The translations under genes were made by a program, and so were the position numbers. A stretch of DNA of 64,000 nt, from the NCBI RefSeq assembly GCF_002165625.1, contig NZ_NGNS01000020.1:26697-90696 (forward strand). The letters are read 5' to 3'. The notes under the pieces were generated by a model. The model saw only the letters and a program-made list of their open reading frames with translations. It was not told where the DNA came from and did no database searches. Position 1 is the first letter of the stretch. Each line of letters starts with the position of its first letter. This document shows, piece by piece, positions 1-8,252 of this stretch. The stretch comes from Neiella marina. Lineage in GTDB: Bacteria > Pseudomonadota > Gammaproteobacteria > Enterobacterales > Neiellaceae.

Positions 1-1252
1 GTTCAGACAAGGTCAACCGTTGGTTGCTGTGATGACCTAATGCAGTCACTTTGGCTTTAATGGGCATCTGCTCGAGTTCAGTGTCCACTTGAGCTCGTAT
101 TTCAAATTCTTGCTGATGCCGGTTGCCTTGTGCATTGGCGCTTACGGTTTGATATTGCATCAATTCAGTCAAATCATCGGGCATGATCATTTGTTTGCCA
201 GCGACGCTGAGATGAAATGGTATATCGGGGTTGGCCAGTGCGACATCGCCATTGACTTGCCAAAATAGTCGCTGTTGTTCGCTTGCCGCCAAAACAAGAT
301 TCTCTAAATCGCCGTCAATGGTTGCTTGCCATCGACTGTCTTTAAGGTTGGCAAAATTTGGGGCTTGTTGTGGCGCGACGGTGACATCCAGTTGCATCGG
401 ATATGGGTGGGAGAGTTGCGCATCGCCGTGGATTTCGACAAACCCATAGGGCAGGTGGTCGAAACCGAGGCGGTCAATTTGTACATCAACGAATTGCCAA
501 TTGGCATCAATAAACACATTAGCAAACGATTCTTTGAGCCAATCTTCGTAGGCGAAGGTAAACCGCTCTGCGGCGGCATTATTAACCAGCAATGTCAGTG
601 GTAATCGAGTATCACTGAGTTGGCTCAGAGGCCAAGGCGTCGCTGGTGTTTGCTCGCTAGCCGGGGTCTCAGCAGAGCTCACAGAGTCGGCATCAACGTG
701 GACCAAGCCATCTTTAAAATGAGCGCGTCGTACATCGATCATATCGTCTTGCAAGTAGACTTGAGCGGATCCTTGCGTCCATTGGATGACGATGTCGTCA
801 ATCAACAACTCACCTTTTGCTACTGAGGCATTTCGAACATCAATGGTGAATGGCAATTCGAGGGTGTAGGGTTGCTGTTCTGTAGCATCAAGGACGGGGT
901 CCAAATCTTGCTCAGTTTGATCATCTGCTGATGACACTAGCTCAAGGAAAAAATCTGTTGCTTTAGCATCTCGAATACAGAGGCTATTGGTGAGCGTGCA
1001 CCACGGATTCCAGTGAACTTCAATGTCATTGCCACGGATTGTTAGCTCATCAAGTTCGAACGAAAAATGGTTTACCGCTAGACGACTGTTGAGTCTTCCG
1101 GATTTGTAATCGAGCTCTAAGCCCGGAACCAAGCCGCTCACGCTGTGGACTAGAATACGGCTGCCAAACTCAGTTGAGACCAAGATAGCTGCGACCAATA
1201 GCAGCGCTATCGGTAGGTAAATGAGCCATCGAAACAGATGACGAACCGTCAT
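1..1252 (-). CDS. tamB: Translocation and assembly module subunit TamB (partial, N-terminal third)
   Basis: An open frame of about 417 codons runs without a stop from the ATG at 1252 to the left edge, so only the N-terminal part is present (family members are usually about 1,250 residues). It begins MTVRHLFRWLIYLPIALLLV, a single N-terminal membrane anchor, and continues as the low-complexity beta-rich sequence typical of AsmA/TamB proteins. The ATG overlaps the tamA stop codon as ATGA, so translation is probably coupled. TamB spans the periplasm as a lipid-conducting groove from the inner membrane to the TamA barrel and serves outer-membrane assembly and phospholipid transport. Identity rests on the anchor, the fold type and the tamA neighbour. 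Confidence 0.9.
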   Translation of the reverse strand, partial: MTVRHLFRWLIYLPIALLLVAAILVSTEFGSRILVHSVSGLVPGLELDYKSGRLNSRLAVNHFSFELDELTIRGNDIEVHWNPWCTLTNSLCIRDAKATDFFLELVSSADDQTEQDLDPVLDATEQQPYTLELPFTIDVRNASVAKGELLIDDIVIQWTQGSAQVYLQDDMIDVRRAHFKDGLVHVDADSVSSAETPASEQTPATPWPLSQLSDTRLPLTLLVNNAAAERFTFAYEDWLKESFANVFIDANWQFVDVQIDRLGFDHLPYGFVEIHGDAQLSHPYPMQLDVTVAPQQAPNFANLKDSRWQATIDGDLENLVLAASEQQRLFWQVNGDVALANPDIPFHLSVAGKQMIMPDDLTELMQYQTVSANAQGNRHQQEFEIRAQVDTELEQMPIKAKVTALGHHSNQRLTLSE

Positions 1253-3027
1253 AACTCTGCTCCGATATTAATATGTAACCGCCACTGAGGGTTGGTTTTG
1301 CTAATGCTTCTGGCGACATCTAACTTCACTGGTCCCACAATCGACATCCAATGGATGCCGCCACCAACGGAGTAAGCCCAATCAACCGTGTCTTCTAAAT
1401 CGTCAAAGGCATTACCGCCATCAGTAAATGCCGCAACTCGCCAGTTGTCATTCAAATAGTACTGGTACTCCAAGCTAGCAGTTGCCAAATAACGGCCACC
1501 AACGGTGAGCTTCTTTTGGTTCCCTTCTTCATCGGTGTAATCGATCTTGGGGCCCAAGGATTGATAGCCAAAGCCGCGAATACTCTCATCACCACCGGCG
1601 TAAAAGCGCAGCGATGGTGGCACATCGCTAAGGTCTTTATCTTCAAAATAGCTAGCGCCGAGGGTCGTGCGAGCAACCACCCGGTGGTTTTCAGCAAATC
1701 GATCTAGCCATTTTAGCTGTGCAACAAAGCGGGCAATATTGGCATCTGAACGCATTTTGTCAGAGGCAACTTCAAGTAAGTAGTATTGCCGCAAACCAGC
1801 TTCTGGATCGACTGGATTACCTTGGCGCCTGGTTTTCGCCCATGTTACCCCTGGCATAATGAATTGGCTTTTTTGGCTGTCTTCAAGAATATCCCAGCGC
1901 TCATCCAAGTGGCGCACGTAGTATTGACGAATCCAACCATCATGGATGGTTTTACGACCGATTCGAGCATGCCGAAGCTCACTCTCAATGTCGGCATATT
2001 CGTTACTCTCAAGACCTAAACCAAGTTGCAGAATATCGGTGTTCGGGTTGCTTAGCGGGATGTCATAAAGAAAGCGGACATATGGATTGACGTCAGAGTA
2101 CTCAATTTTTGTTTCTTGCGAGTGGCCTAAGGTATTGACCTGAGGCGTCCGCCAAGTAATCGATGCCCGTTGTTTGGTATCTGTGGCGTAGCCCACACCA
2201 ACGTTAAAGCTATGATTGCGCGCTGGTGTTAAATCGACTCTCACTGGTACCTGGCCGTCCTGACGCTGATCGATCAATGGCAGGACTTTGACGGCACTAA
2301 AGTAGCCGCTTTGCACCAGAGCACGGCTTAACCCTGTGACTTGATTAATATTGTATGGATCGCCCGACTCGAAATTGAGCATCGATTGCAGCAACTCAGG
2401 TTCAAGATCTGAGCCTTCAAATTGAATATCACCAAACTGATATCGACGGCCGCTCTCGAAATGCAAAACGGCATTGGCGAGGTGTCGTTTGCGGTCTATC
2501 TCTAATCGTGCGGTGACCATAGTGGCGTCAAAAAAGCCAAGTTGTAGGGCTTGCCCCATCAATTGGCTTTTGGTGCTGTCATAGTGGCTATGAATCACCC
2601 GCTGGCCTTGAATTAACCCCTCGAGTAAAGCAATACCCTGAAACTCTTCGAGTTGCATGGCGTCGCCAACAATCTGAATATCGACTTGCTGCCACTTGGT
2701 CGCAGGCCCCGGCTCGACTGCAATCGACAGTTTCCAAGGATCATTTTGTTTGTCCAGCGCTAACTCGATATTGGGAGAGTAAAAGCCAAGTGCAGCAAGT
2801 GCCGTTTCGGTGGCTGACTCGGAGTTAAAGACAAAGCTTGCTCGATGTTGTTCAGTATCAGGGAGTTGGCCTAAGTGAGCCTTAATGTTGTCACGCTGCT
2901 CTTTGGTTGGCGCTTCAATAGATAGGGACAAGTTGGCCGCCTGAATAGGCATAGAGACCAACAAACTCGCCAACACAAAAAGTAAACGTCGAAACTGCAC
3001 GATGATTCCGAATGCACTAGATTGCAC
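1249..3027 (-). CDS. tamA: Translocation and assembly module outer-membrane protein TamA
   Basis: This 592-residue protein belongs to the BamA/Omp85 superfamily. Residues 1-30 form a signal peptide ending near PIQA. POTRA-type domains follow to about residue 265, then a 16-strand barrel. The motif GGDESIRGFGYQSLGP contains the conserved IRGF of loop 6 in Omp85 barrels, and the chain ends in a barrel-type C-terminus (INIGAEL). Its length fits TamA (577 in E. coli) rather than BamA (about 800). The gene is first in a tamA-tamB pair with a 4-bp overlap, which supports TamA over other Omp85 proteins. It is divergent from yfcE across a 184-bp gap. Confidence 0.93.
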   Translation of the reverse strand: MQSSAFGIIVQFRRLLFVLASLLVSMPIQAANLSLSIEAPTKEQRDNIKAHLGQLPDTEQHRASFVFNSESATETALAALGFYSPNIELALDKQNDPWKLSIAVEPGPATKWQQVDIQIVGDAMQLEEFQGIALLEGLIQGQRVIHSHYDSTKSQLMGQALQLGFFDATMVTARLEIDRKRHLANAVLHFESGRRYQFGDIQFEGSDLEPELLQSMLNFESGDPYNINQVTGLSRALVQSGYFSAVKVLPLIDQRQDGQVPVRVDLTPARNHSFNVGVGYATDTKQRASITWRTPQVNTLGHSQETKIEYSDVNPYVRFLYDIPLSNPNTDILQLGLGLESNEYADIESELRHARIGRKTIHDGWIRQYYVRHLDERWDILEDSQKSQFIMPGVTWAKTRRQGNPVDPEAGLRQYYLLEVASDKMRSDANIARFVAQLKWLDRFAENHRVVARTTLGASYFEDKDLSDVPPSLRFYAGGDESIRGFGYQSLGPKIDYTDEEGNQKKLTVGGRYLATASLEYQYYLNDNWRVAAFTDGGNAFDDLEDTVDWAYSVGGGIHWMSIVGPVKLDVARSISKTNPQWRLHINIGAEL

Positions 3028-3211
3028 CCATTATAGGGGGTGTTGATCGCTTGCATAGGGTCTAAAGTGAATATTTGATGGCGATTCAGGCAATGTGCCT
3101 AGTTATGGCGCCCAAGTTATTCGTTACGCTGTTTGATGCAAGGCAACGATAAAAGTCAAACGGCCATTAATATATTCGACTTTAAACTCGGTCTTGATAA
3201 AGGCAACCAAC

Positions 3212-3757
3212 ATGCTGTTCATTTCAGATATCCATGGTTCGATTACCGCGCTCAATAAAGCACTTGCATACAAGATAAAGCTCGGTGCGAAACATTTGGT
3301 GTTGCTGGGTGATGTGCTCAACCACGGCCCGAGAAATCCAATTCCTGAGGGCTACGATCCTGCTGCTGTGGCTGCAAGGCTTAATCAATACGCCGATTGC
3401 ATTGTTGCCGTCCGCGGTAATTGCGACAGCGAAGTCGATCAGATGTTGTGTGACTTTCCACTATTGGCTGAATACAACTGGTTGATTGTGGCAGGTAAGC
3501 GCTTGTGCTTAAGCCATGGTCATCAGCTCAATCCACAGCAGTTGCCGCCATTGGCCAAAGGCGAAGGCTTTGTTTTCGGTCACACTCATTTACCGGTTGC
3601 TGAATATCAAGATGATGTTCTTCTCTTTAATCCGGGTTCAATCACTATCCCCAAAGGTGGACATCCTGCGAGCTTAGGTCATTATGATGGTCAGTGTTTT
3701 CGAGTACTCAAGTTGGACTCAGGCGAACCACTCATGTCGTGCCAATGGCCTACCTAG
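3212..3757 (+). CDS. yfcE: YfcE-family metallophosphodiesterase
   Basis: This 181-residue calcineurin-like phosphoesterase acts on small phosphodiester substrates with Mn2+ in E. coli. The metal-binding motifs are visible in order: SDIHGS near the N-terminus, GDVLNHGPRN, RGNCDSEVD, LSHGHQ and GHTHLPVAE. Sequence similarity to E. coli YfcE runs along the whole chain, including FNPGSITIPKGGHPAS. I chose the ATG at 3212 (MLFISDIHG) over an upstream in-frame TTG at 3194 because the family starts here and AAAGG lies 8 bases upstream. It is transcribed away from tamA. Its physiological substrate is unknown. Confidence 0.9.
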   Translation: MLFISDIHGSITALNKALAYKIKLGAKHLVLLGDVLNHGPRNPIPEGYDPAAVAARLNQYADCIVAVRGNCDSEVDQMLCDFPLLAEYNWLIVAGKRLCLSHGHQLNPQQLPPLAKGEGFVFGHTHLPVAEYQDDVLLFNPGSITIPKGGHPASLGHYDGQCFRVLKLDSGEPLMSCQWPT

Positions 3758-3784
3758 CACTGTGCAATAAGTGACCAGACATTG

Positions 3785-3817
3785 GTTCAGTTTCGGTTAA
3801 GTTAAATGCCATAAGAT
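3785..3817 (+). promoter_or_regulatory. GTTCAG-type tandem box with -10, promoter of candidate small RNA
   Basis: GTTCAG (3785-3790), five bases TTTCG, then GTTAAG (3796-3801) form two half-sites in direct repeat with an 11-base period. Ten bases further is TAAGAT (3812-3817), a fair -10. The same box-to-(-10) distance of exactly 10 bases occurs at the two promoters at 3996 and 4875. The arrangement resembles PhoP-type boxes (hexamer-N5-hexamer replacing the -35), and a phoP-like gene lies nearby. Binding by that regulator is inferred. Confidence 0.5.
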
Positions 3818-3823
3818 GTAATC

Positions 3824-3948
3824 ACTGTTTTCACAGGGCCATCAAATTTGCAGGTTTGATTCGCTTAGAAACGCAGTAATCCCTCCCCTTCGAATAGTAG
3901 AATTGGACTTATTTTTAGTCAGCCCGGCAATAGCCGGGCTTTTTGTTT
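3824..3948 (+). ncRNA. Candidate small regulatory RNA ending at an intrinsic terminator
   Basis: There is no open frame here, but the stretch has its own promoter-like box (3785-3817) and ends in a strong terminator (3921-3944), predicting a transcript of about 120 nt. Small hairpins can form at 3825-3836 (CTGT/ACAG) and 3841-3860 (ATCAAA/TTTGAT). Next comes an apparently unpaired region with the C-rich run CCCTCCCC at 3881-3888. This is the usual layout of an Hfq-dependent trans-acting RNA. TCCCCTTCGA (3884-3893) can pair imperfectly with TCGAAAGGA (4051-4059), the ribosome-binding region of the next gene. Existence of the RNA and this target are inferences. Confidence 0.45.
3921..3944 (+). 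terminator. Intrinsic terminator of the candidate small RNA
   Basis: AGCCCGGC (3921-3928), loop AATA, GCCGGGCT (3933-3940) form a perfect 8-bp stem, followed by T-rich sequence. It lies 164 bp beyond the yfcE stop codon, unusually far for a terminator serving only that gene. Confidence 0.85.
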
Positions 3949-3995
3949 TTGTCTTTTTTTTTCAATTTGTTAATTGTTTGTTTGAGCAATTTCTT

Positions 3996-4028
3996 ATTCA
4001 GTTTCGGTTCAGCCTTGATTGATAGCTT
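3996..4028 (+). promoter_or_regulatory. GTTCAG-type tandem box upstream of the outer-membrane barrel gene
   Basis: ATTCAG (3996-4001), TTTCG, GTTCAG (4007-4012), then ten bases and a weak -10 TAGCTT (4023-4028). The spacer TTTCG is identical to the box at 3785. A weak -10 combined with a regulator box in place of the -35 suggests activator dependence, most likely on the phoP-like regulator encoded 1 kb downstream. Confidence 0.5.
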
Positions 4029-4065
4029 AGCGGCGCGTTAACAAAACTCCTCGAAAGGAAATACT

Positions 4066-4659
4066 ATGAACAAGAAAACTCTATTGGCTTTAGTTCCAGC
4101 TTCATTTCTGACTGCTCCTGTCATTGCCAATGAATCAACCAACGACTGGTTTGTCGGTGGCGCTATTAATAAGCAAATGTCAAAAAGTGAGCAAACACCT
4201 GGAGCGGTACCTGCCGATACATCATCGTTTGATCAAAAGGATCGAGATTGGGGTTATGAAGTAAAAGCCGGTCGTTATTTTGGTGACAATGACCAACATC
4301 GAATGACGATGACTTACACCGAAGCTGATGGCGGTAGTCAAACAGGTGACTACAAACAGAAGAACATCCTCGCTTCTTACGATTACATGTACAGCCTTAC
4401 CGATGACAATAAGTGGCGAGCCTTCGGCGGTGTCTCCGCTGGTATGGCCAATACTCGTTACACCGGAGCAGGCAGCTCAAATGACTTTGTTTACGGTGCT
4501 CAAGCAGGTTTGAATTACCGCATTAACCAAAGTTGGGAGACTGAAATTGGCTACCGTTACTTGAGACAAGACTATTCCGGTACTAACGCCAATACCGGCG
4601 AAAACTTTGAGTTAGACCGTACCGAGCAGGTCTTTATGGGCGTTAATTATCGCTTCTAA
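4066..4659 (+). CDS. Small outer-membrane beta-barrel protein
   Basis: This 197-residue protein has a signal peptide (residues 1-21, ending VIANE) and alternating aromatic/polar strands typical of an eight-stranded OmpA/OmpX-type barrel. The C-terminal strand ends FMGVNYRF, with the terminal Phe expected for Bam recognition. There is no periplasmic OmpA-like domain, so it is a barrel only. GAAAGGA lies 7 bases before the ATG. Its promoter carries the same box as the phoP-like operon downstream, so it may be part of that regulon, as small barrels often are. Specific function (adhesion, membrane stability, pore) cannot be told from sequence. Confidence 0.75.
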   Translation: MNKKTLLALVPASFLTAPVIANESTNDWFVGGAINKQMSKSEQTPGAVPADTSSFDQKDRDWGYEVKAGRYFGDNDQHRMTMTYTEADGGSQTGDYKQKNILASYDYMYSLTDDNKWRAFGGVSAGMANTRYTGAGSSNDFVYGAQAGLNYRINQSWETEIGYRYLRQDYSGTNANTGENFELDRTEQVFMGVNYRF

Positions 4660-4679
4660 GCTCGATGAGCTGATTTTTT
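4659..4679 (+). terminator. Weak terminator after the barrel gene
   Basis: AGCTC (4659-4663), loop GAT, GAGCT (4667-4671) and then TTTTTT at 4674-4679. The stem is only 5 bp and starts at the stop codon, so termination may be partial. Confidence 0.4.
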
Positions 4680-5080
4680 CCATTTTTATGTCTGAGCTAG
4701 GTCGATAGATGCCAATCATATCGGCTTAGCCGCCTCGCATGGATGCGAGCAAGCCCTCATTTCTCAATTCGTTCTCATGAAATCACTAGTGCTGTAGGTC
4801 ATCGTTCCGGCACTATTGGTTGCCAGTAATATCATCTTATTCTTTTATCTAAGTCACCGAATTGCTGTAAAAAAGTTCAGTTTCTGTTCAGTCTGAATCA
4901 CTAATATGGATCGGGCTACATTAGCCAACAGCTCATTGCAATTAGTGATTGCCGAGCCTCGAATAACAGGCCCAAGACGTCAGCTGCCGGAGGTTGCCTT
5001 TTAAGCTAACCTTGTCAATGATGCCATCGTGCTCATTGAACTGCTTCAGTCGCCGCTGTATTAATAAAGGTTTATAGAAC
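4680..5080. other. Intergenic region upstream of phoP-like gene
   Basis: There is no credible open frame in these 400 bases. A perfect inverted repeat CTCGCAT-GG-ATGCGAG lies at 4734-4749 without a T-run. The promoter box of the regulator operon is at 4875-4907. This leaves a long leader of about 165 nt (to 5080) before the start codon; I see no clear riboswitch or leader peptide in it. Confidence 0.5.
4875..4907 (+). promoter_or_regulatory. GTTCAG-type tandem box and -10 of the phoPQ-like operon
   Basis: GTTCAG (4875-4880), TTTCT, GTTCAG (4886-4891) is a perfect direct repeat of hexamers with 11-base period. Ten bases later comes TAATAT (4902-4907), a good -10. Presence of the box at the regulator's own promoter suggests autoregulation, as known for PhoP in enteric bacteria. 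Confidence 0.6.
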
Positions 5081-5749
5081 ATGCTTATACTGGTAGTAGA
5101 AGACGACCCGATTTTAAATCACCACCTTACTGTTCAGCTGCAAGATGCTGGCAATCAAGTGTATGCAGTCACGACGGTTAAGGATGCACTGTTCTTCGCT
5201 GAGCAGTATCCGATCGAATTAGCGATTGTTGACTTGGGTTTACCCGATGGTGATGGTATCCAGTTGATCAAGAAGTTTCGCGCTCAAGAACGACCGTTCC
5301 CTGTACTTATTCTAACCGCCCGAGCTAACTGGCAAGACAAAGTTGATGGCTTAAACGCTGGTGCTGATGACTACTTGGTCAAGCCATTTGAAGTACAAGA
5401 GTTACTCGCCCGACTCAATGCCTTGGTTCGTCGAAGTGCCGGATATGTAAAAGCAGAAGTAAATTGTGCTGGCTTTACGTTAAACTTGTTAACCAAAGAA
5501 GTGTCGGTCAACGGTAATGTGCTAGAGCTGACTGCATTCGAGTATCAAATTTTGGAGTATTTTGTTCGTCACCCAGAGCAAGTGGTATCTAAGCAGCGCT
5601 TGATTGATACCCTATATCGCGATGGTGATGGCGATTCGAATACCATTGAAGTGTTGATTAGCCGATTGCGGAAAAAGTTAGCCAATGTTTTACCTGAGGT
5701 CCCTATCAGTACCATACGTGGTCAAGGATATCGGTTAATAAATACATGA
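5081..5749 (+). CDS. phoP: PhoP-like OmpR-family response regulator
   Basis: This 222-residue regulator has a receiver domain (about 1-118) and a winged-helix DNA-binding domain (about 125-220). The acidic pocket E7-D8-D9, phosphoacceptor D51, T79 and K101 sit at the same numbers as in E. coli PhoP. Segments such as VQLQDAG, IVDLGLPDGDG, LTARANWQDKV and the C-terminal IRGQGYRL are PhoP-like. The stop codon overlaps the start of the sensor kinase gene (ATGA). In enteric bacteria PhoP controls Mg2+ and envelope-stress genes; the regulon here is not known, but three nearby promoters share a tandem hexamer box that it could bind. Confidence 0.82.
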   Translation: MLILVVEDDPILNHHLTVQLQDAGNQVYAVTTVKDALFFAEQYPIELAIVDLGLPDGDGIQLIKKFRAQERPFPVLILTARANWQDKVDGLNAGADDYLVKPFEVQELLARLNALVRRSAGYVKAEVNCAGFTLNLLTKEVSVNGNVLELTAFEYQILEYFVRHPEQVVSKQRLIDTLYRDGDGDSNTIEVLISRLRKKLANVLPEVPISTIRGQGYRLINT

Positions 5750-7095
5750 AAACAAATGGATCTTTGTGGCTTCGGAACTTTTTAGTTTCGATGCTCATTA
5801 TCACTGCGGTGACATTGGCCTTGGCTAATGTGTATTACAACGATAAGCAACAGAGCTTAGAGTTGGAATACGGCAGTGATTTGCTCGAACGTTTGCCTAT
5901 GGTGATTGAAACCATGGTGACGCAGGGCGTTTCTTTTGAAAACACAGTGTCAGAAACCATGCCGCTGCAAGGTTACATGGGCGCACTGTGTGATGATTAT
6001 GGCGAAGTGATCTGGAAATCGGTGCAAGCAAAAGCATTCGAATTGAAAGAGCTTTGCCAACAAGTGCAGGGCAAAGGTAGCAGCGCCCTGACGATCCCGG
6101 TGCGGGTTGATGACAACAAATTGTTCTTCGCGCATGTTTTATCCGGCACCTTCAATGGCATTCGCGGTGATTTTGTTGCCCTTCGTGACGGTCAGGCCTA
6201 CGAGCAATGGCGTGCTGAATCGGTTGAGAAAGCCCTCATTACGGTAATTTTGTTTTTGGTTACTGCTGGTGTTGCCCTGTATATGACGTTCCGCTGGGCG
6301 ATGCGGCCACTGAAAACCCTAGAAACCGAGTTGCAGCATGTGTCAGAGCAAAAACAAGTCGCTCTGAATGAACCATACCCTTACGAGTTAAAACCAGTGG
6401 TGACTGCGCTCAATAGTGTTATGGGCGAGAATATTCATCGCTCTCAACGCTATCGTCATAGTTTGAATGACCTCGCGCATAGCCTAAAAACACGTTTGGC
6501 TGCAATGAATGTGGTGTGTCAAGAAAACTCCATTGCGCCGCACGTGCAAGCCGAATTACTCAGCAATTTGAGCCAAATGAACGCCATGGTTCAATACCAA
6601 CTGAAACGTGGTTTGACCGGCCAACAAGCATTGAACAAACAATCGACGCCACTGCTTGAAATTGTCGATAACCTGCATCAGCTACTCGACAAAATATACG
6701 CCGATAAGAAAATCGAACTCGACAAGCGCATCTCCAAAGACGACGAAATCCCCATGGGGCGTGACGATCTGATGGAAGTAATGGGTAACTTACTGGAAAA
6801 CGGTTTCCGCTATGCCATTTCAAAACTCCGCATCAGCCAACTGCCGCTGGCCAATGGCGGAGTGCAACTGCGTATTGAAGATGATGGCCCAGGTGTTACC
6901 GAATCGCGTCGCGAGCAAGTGTTCCAGCGCGGCGTCCGGCTGGATGAAAAACCGACCGGTCAAGGCATTGGCTTGGCGGTCTGTGCCGATATTGTTGAGA
7001 GCTACCGTGGCGAAATTCGAATCGAAGACTCTGATCTTGAAGGCGCCTGCTTCGTCATTGAATTGCCGCCAGTAGAAGACTGGTGGGACCAATAA
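5746..7095 (+). CDS. phoQ: PhoQ-like sensor histidine kinase
   Basis: This 449-residue inner-membrane kinase has TM1 (about 8-28), a periplasmic domain (about 30-162) and TM2 (about 163-183). A HAMP-like linker, dimerisation/phosphoacceptor helix and ATPase domain follow. The H-box reads LAHSLKTRLAAMN with H245, close to the PhoQ form HSLKTPLA. The N-box has NLLENGFRYA (N348, N352); DDGPGV (from residue 379) and GQGIGLAVCADIVES complete the ATP site. The periplasmic domain has two cysteines (C82, C104) and lacks the long acidic run that binds divalent cations in enteric PhoQ, so the signal may differ. Start overlaps the regulator gene by 4 bp. Confidence 0.8.
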   Translation: MKTNGSLWLRNFLVSMLIITAVTLALANVYYNDKQQSLELEYGSDLLERLPMVIETMVTQGVSFENTVSETMPLQGYMGALCDDYGEVIWKSVQAKAFELKELCQQVQGKGSSALTIPVRVDDNKLFFAHVLSGTFNGIRGDFVALRDGQAYEQWRAESVEKALITVILFLVTAGVALYMTFRWAMRPLKTLETELQHVSEQKQVALNEPYPYELKPVVTALNSVMGENIHRSQRYRHSLNDLAHSLKTRLAAMNVVCQENSIAPHVQAELLSNLSQMNAMVQYQLKRGLTGQQALNKQSTPLLEIVDNLHQLLDKIYADKKIELDKRISKDDEIPMGRDDLMEVMGNLLENGFRYAISKLRISQLPLANGGVQLRIEDDGPGVTESRREQVFQRGVRLDEKPTGQGIGLAVCADIVESYRGEIRIEDSDLEGACFVIELPPVEDWWDQ

Positions 7096-8022
<927 letters not shown>

Positions 8023-8051
8023 CCATTATTAGTTAACTTTATTTTAAATTT

Positions 8052-8073
8052 CGGCCCTAATGGGCCGTTTTTT
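8052..8073 (+). terminator. dapB terminator
   Basis: CGGCCC (8052-8057), loop TAAT, GGGCCG (8062-8067) followed by TTTTTT. Confidence 0.85.
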
Positions 8074-8113
8074 ATTTGAAAGCTTCGTTTATTGAAGTTT
8101 TTTAAAATTGCCG

Positions 8114-8142
8114 TGGACGGCAAACAGTTTTTGCTCTAGAAT
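8114..8142 (+). promoter_or_regulatory. Candidate carAB promoter
   Basis: TGGACG (8114-8119), 17-base spacer, TAGAAT (8137-8142). This would start the transcript near 8149, giving a leader of about 104 nt before carA. No second promoter was sought experimentally. Confidence 0.45.
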
Positions 8143-8176
8143 GCGTTCAATTTGCCAGCACAAAGGCAAAGAGGGA

Positions 8177-8216
8177 TAGATAGAAGTGTCAAAAGGCGTT
8201 CTGCCTCTTCTATCTA
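8177..8216 (+). promoter_or_regulatory. Leader stem-loop upstream of carA
   Basis: TAGATAGAAG (8177-8186) is perfectly complementary in inverted orientation to CTTCTATCTA (8207-8216). Within the 20-nt loop AGGC and GCCT can pair further. No T-run follows and the stem ends 27 bases before the carA ribosome-binding site. It may act in pyrimidine/arginine-dependent control or in mRNA stability; mechanism not visible. Confidence 0.5.
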
Positions 8217-8252
8217 CGACACGAACAGCTGACCACAAGTGTGGAGGTTATC

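Noticed and set aside
4734..4749. Perfect inverted repeat CTCGCAT-GG-ATGCGAG
   Set aside because: No T-run, no second copy in the window and no nearby start site; not enough to call a regulator site.
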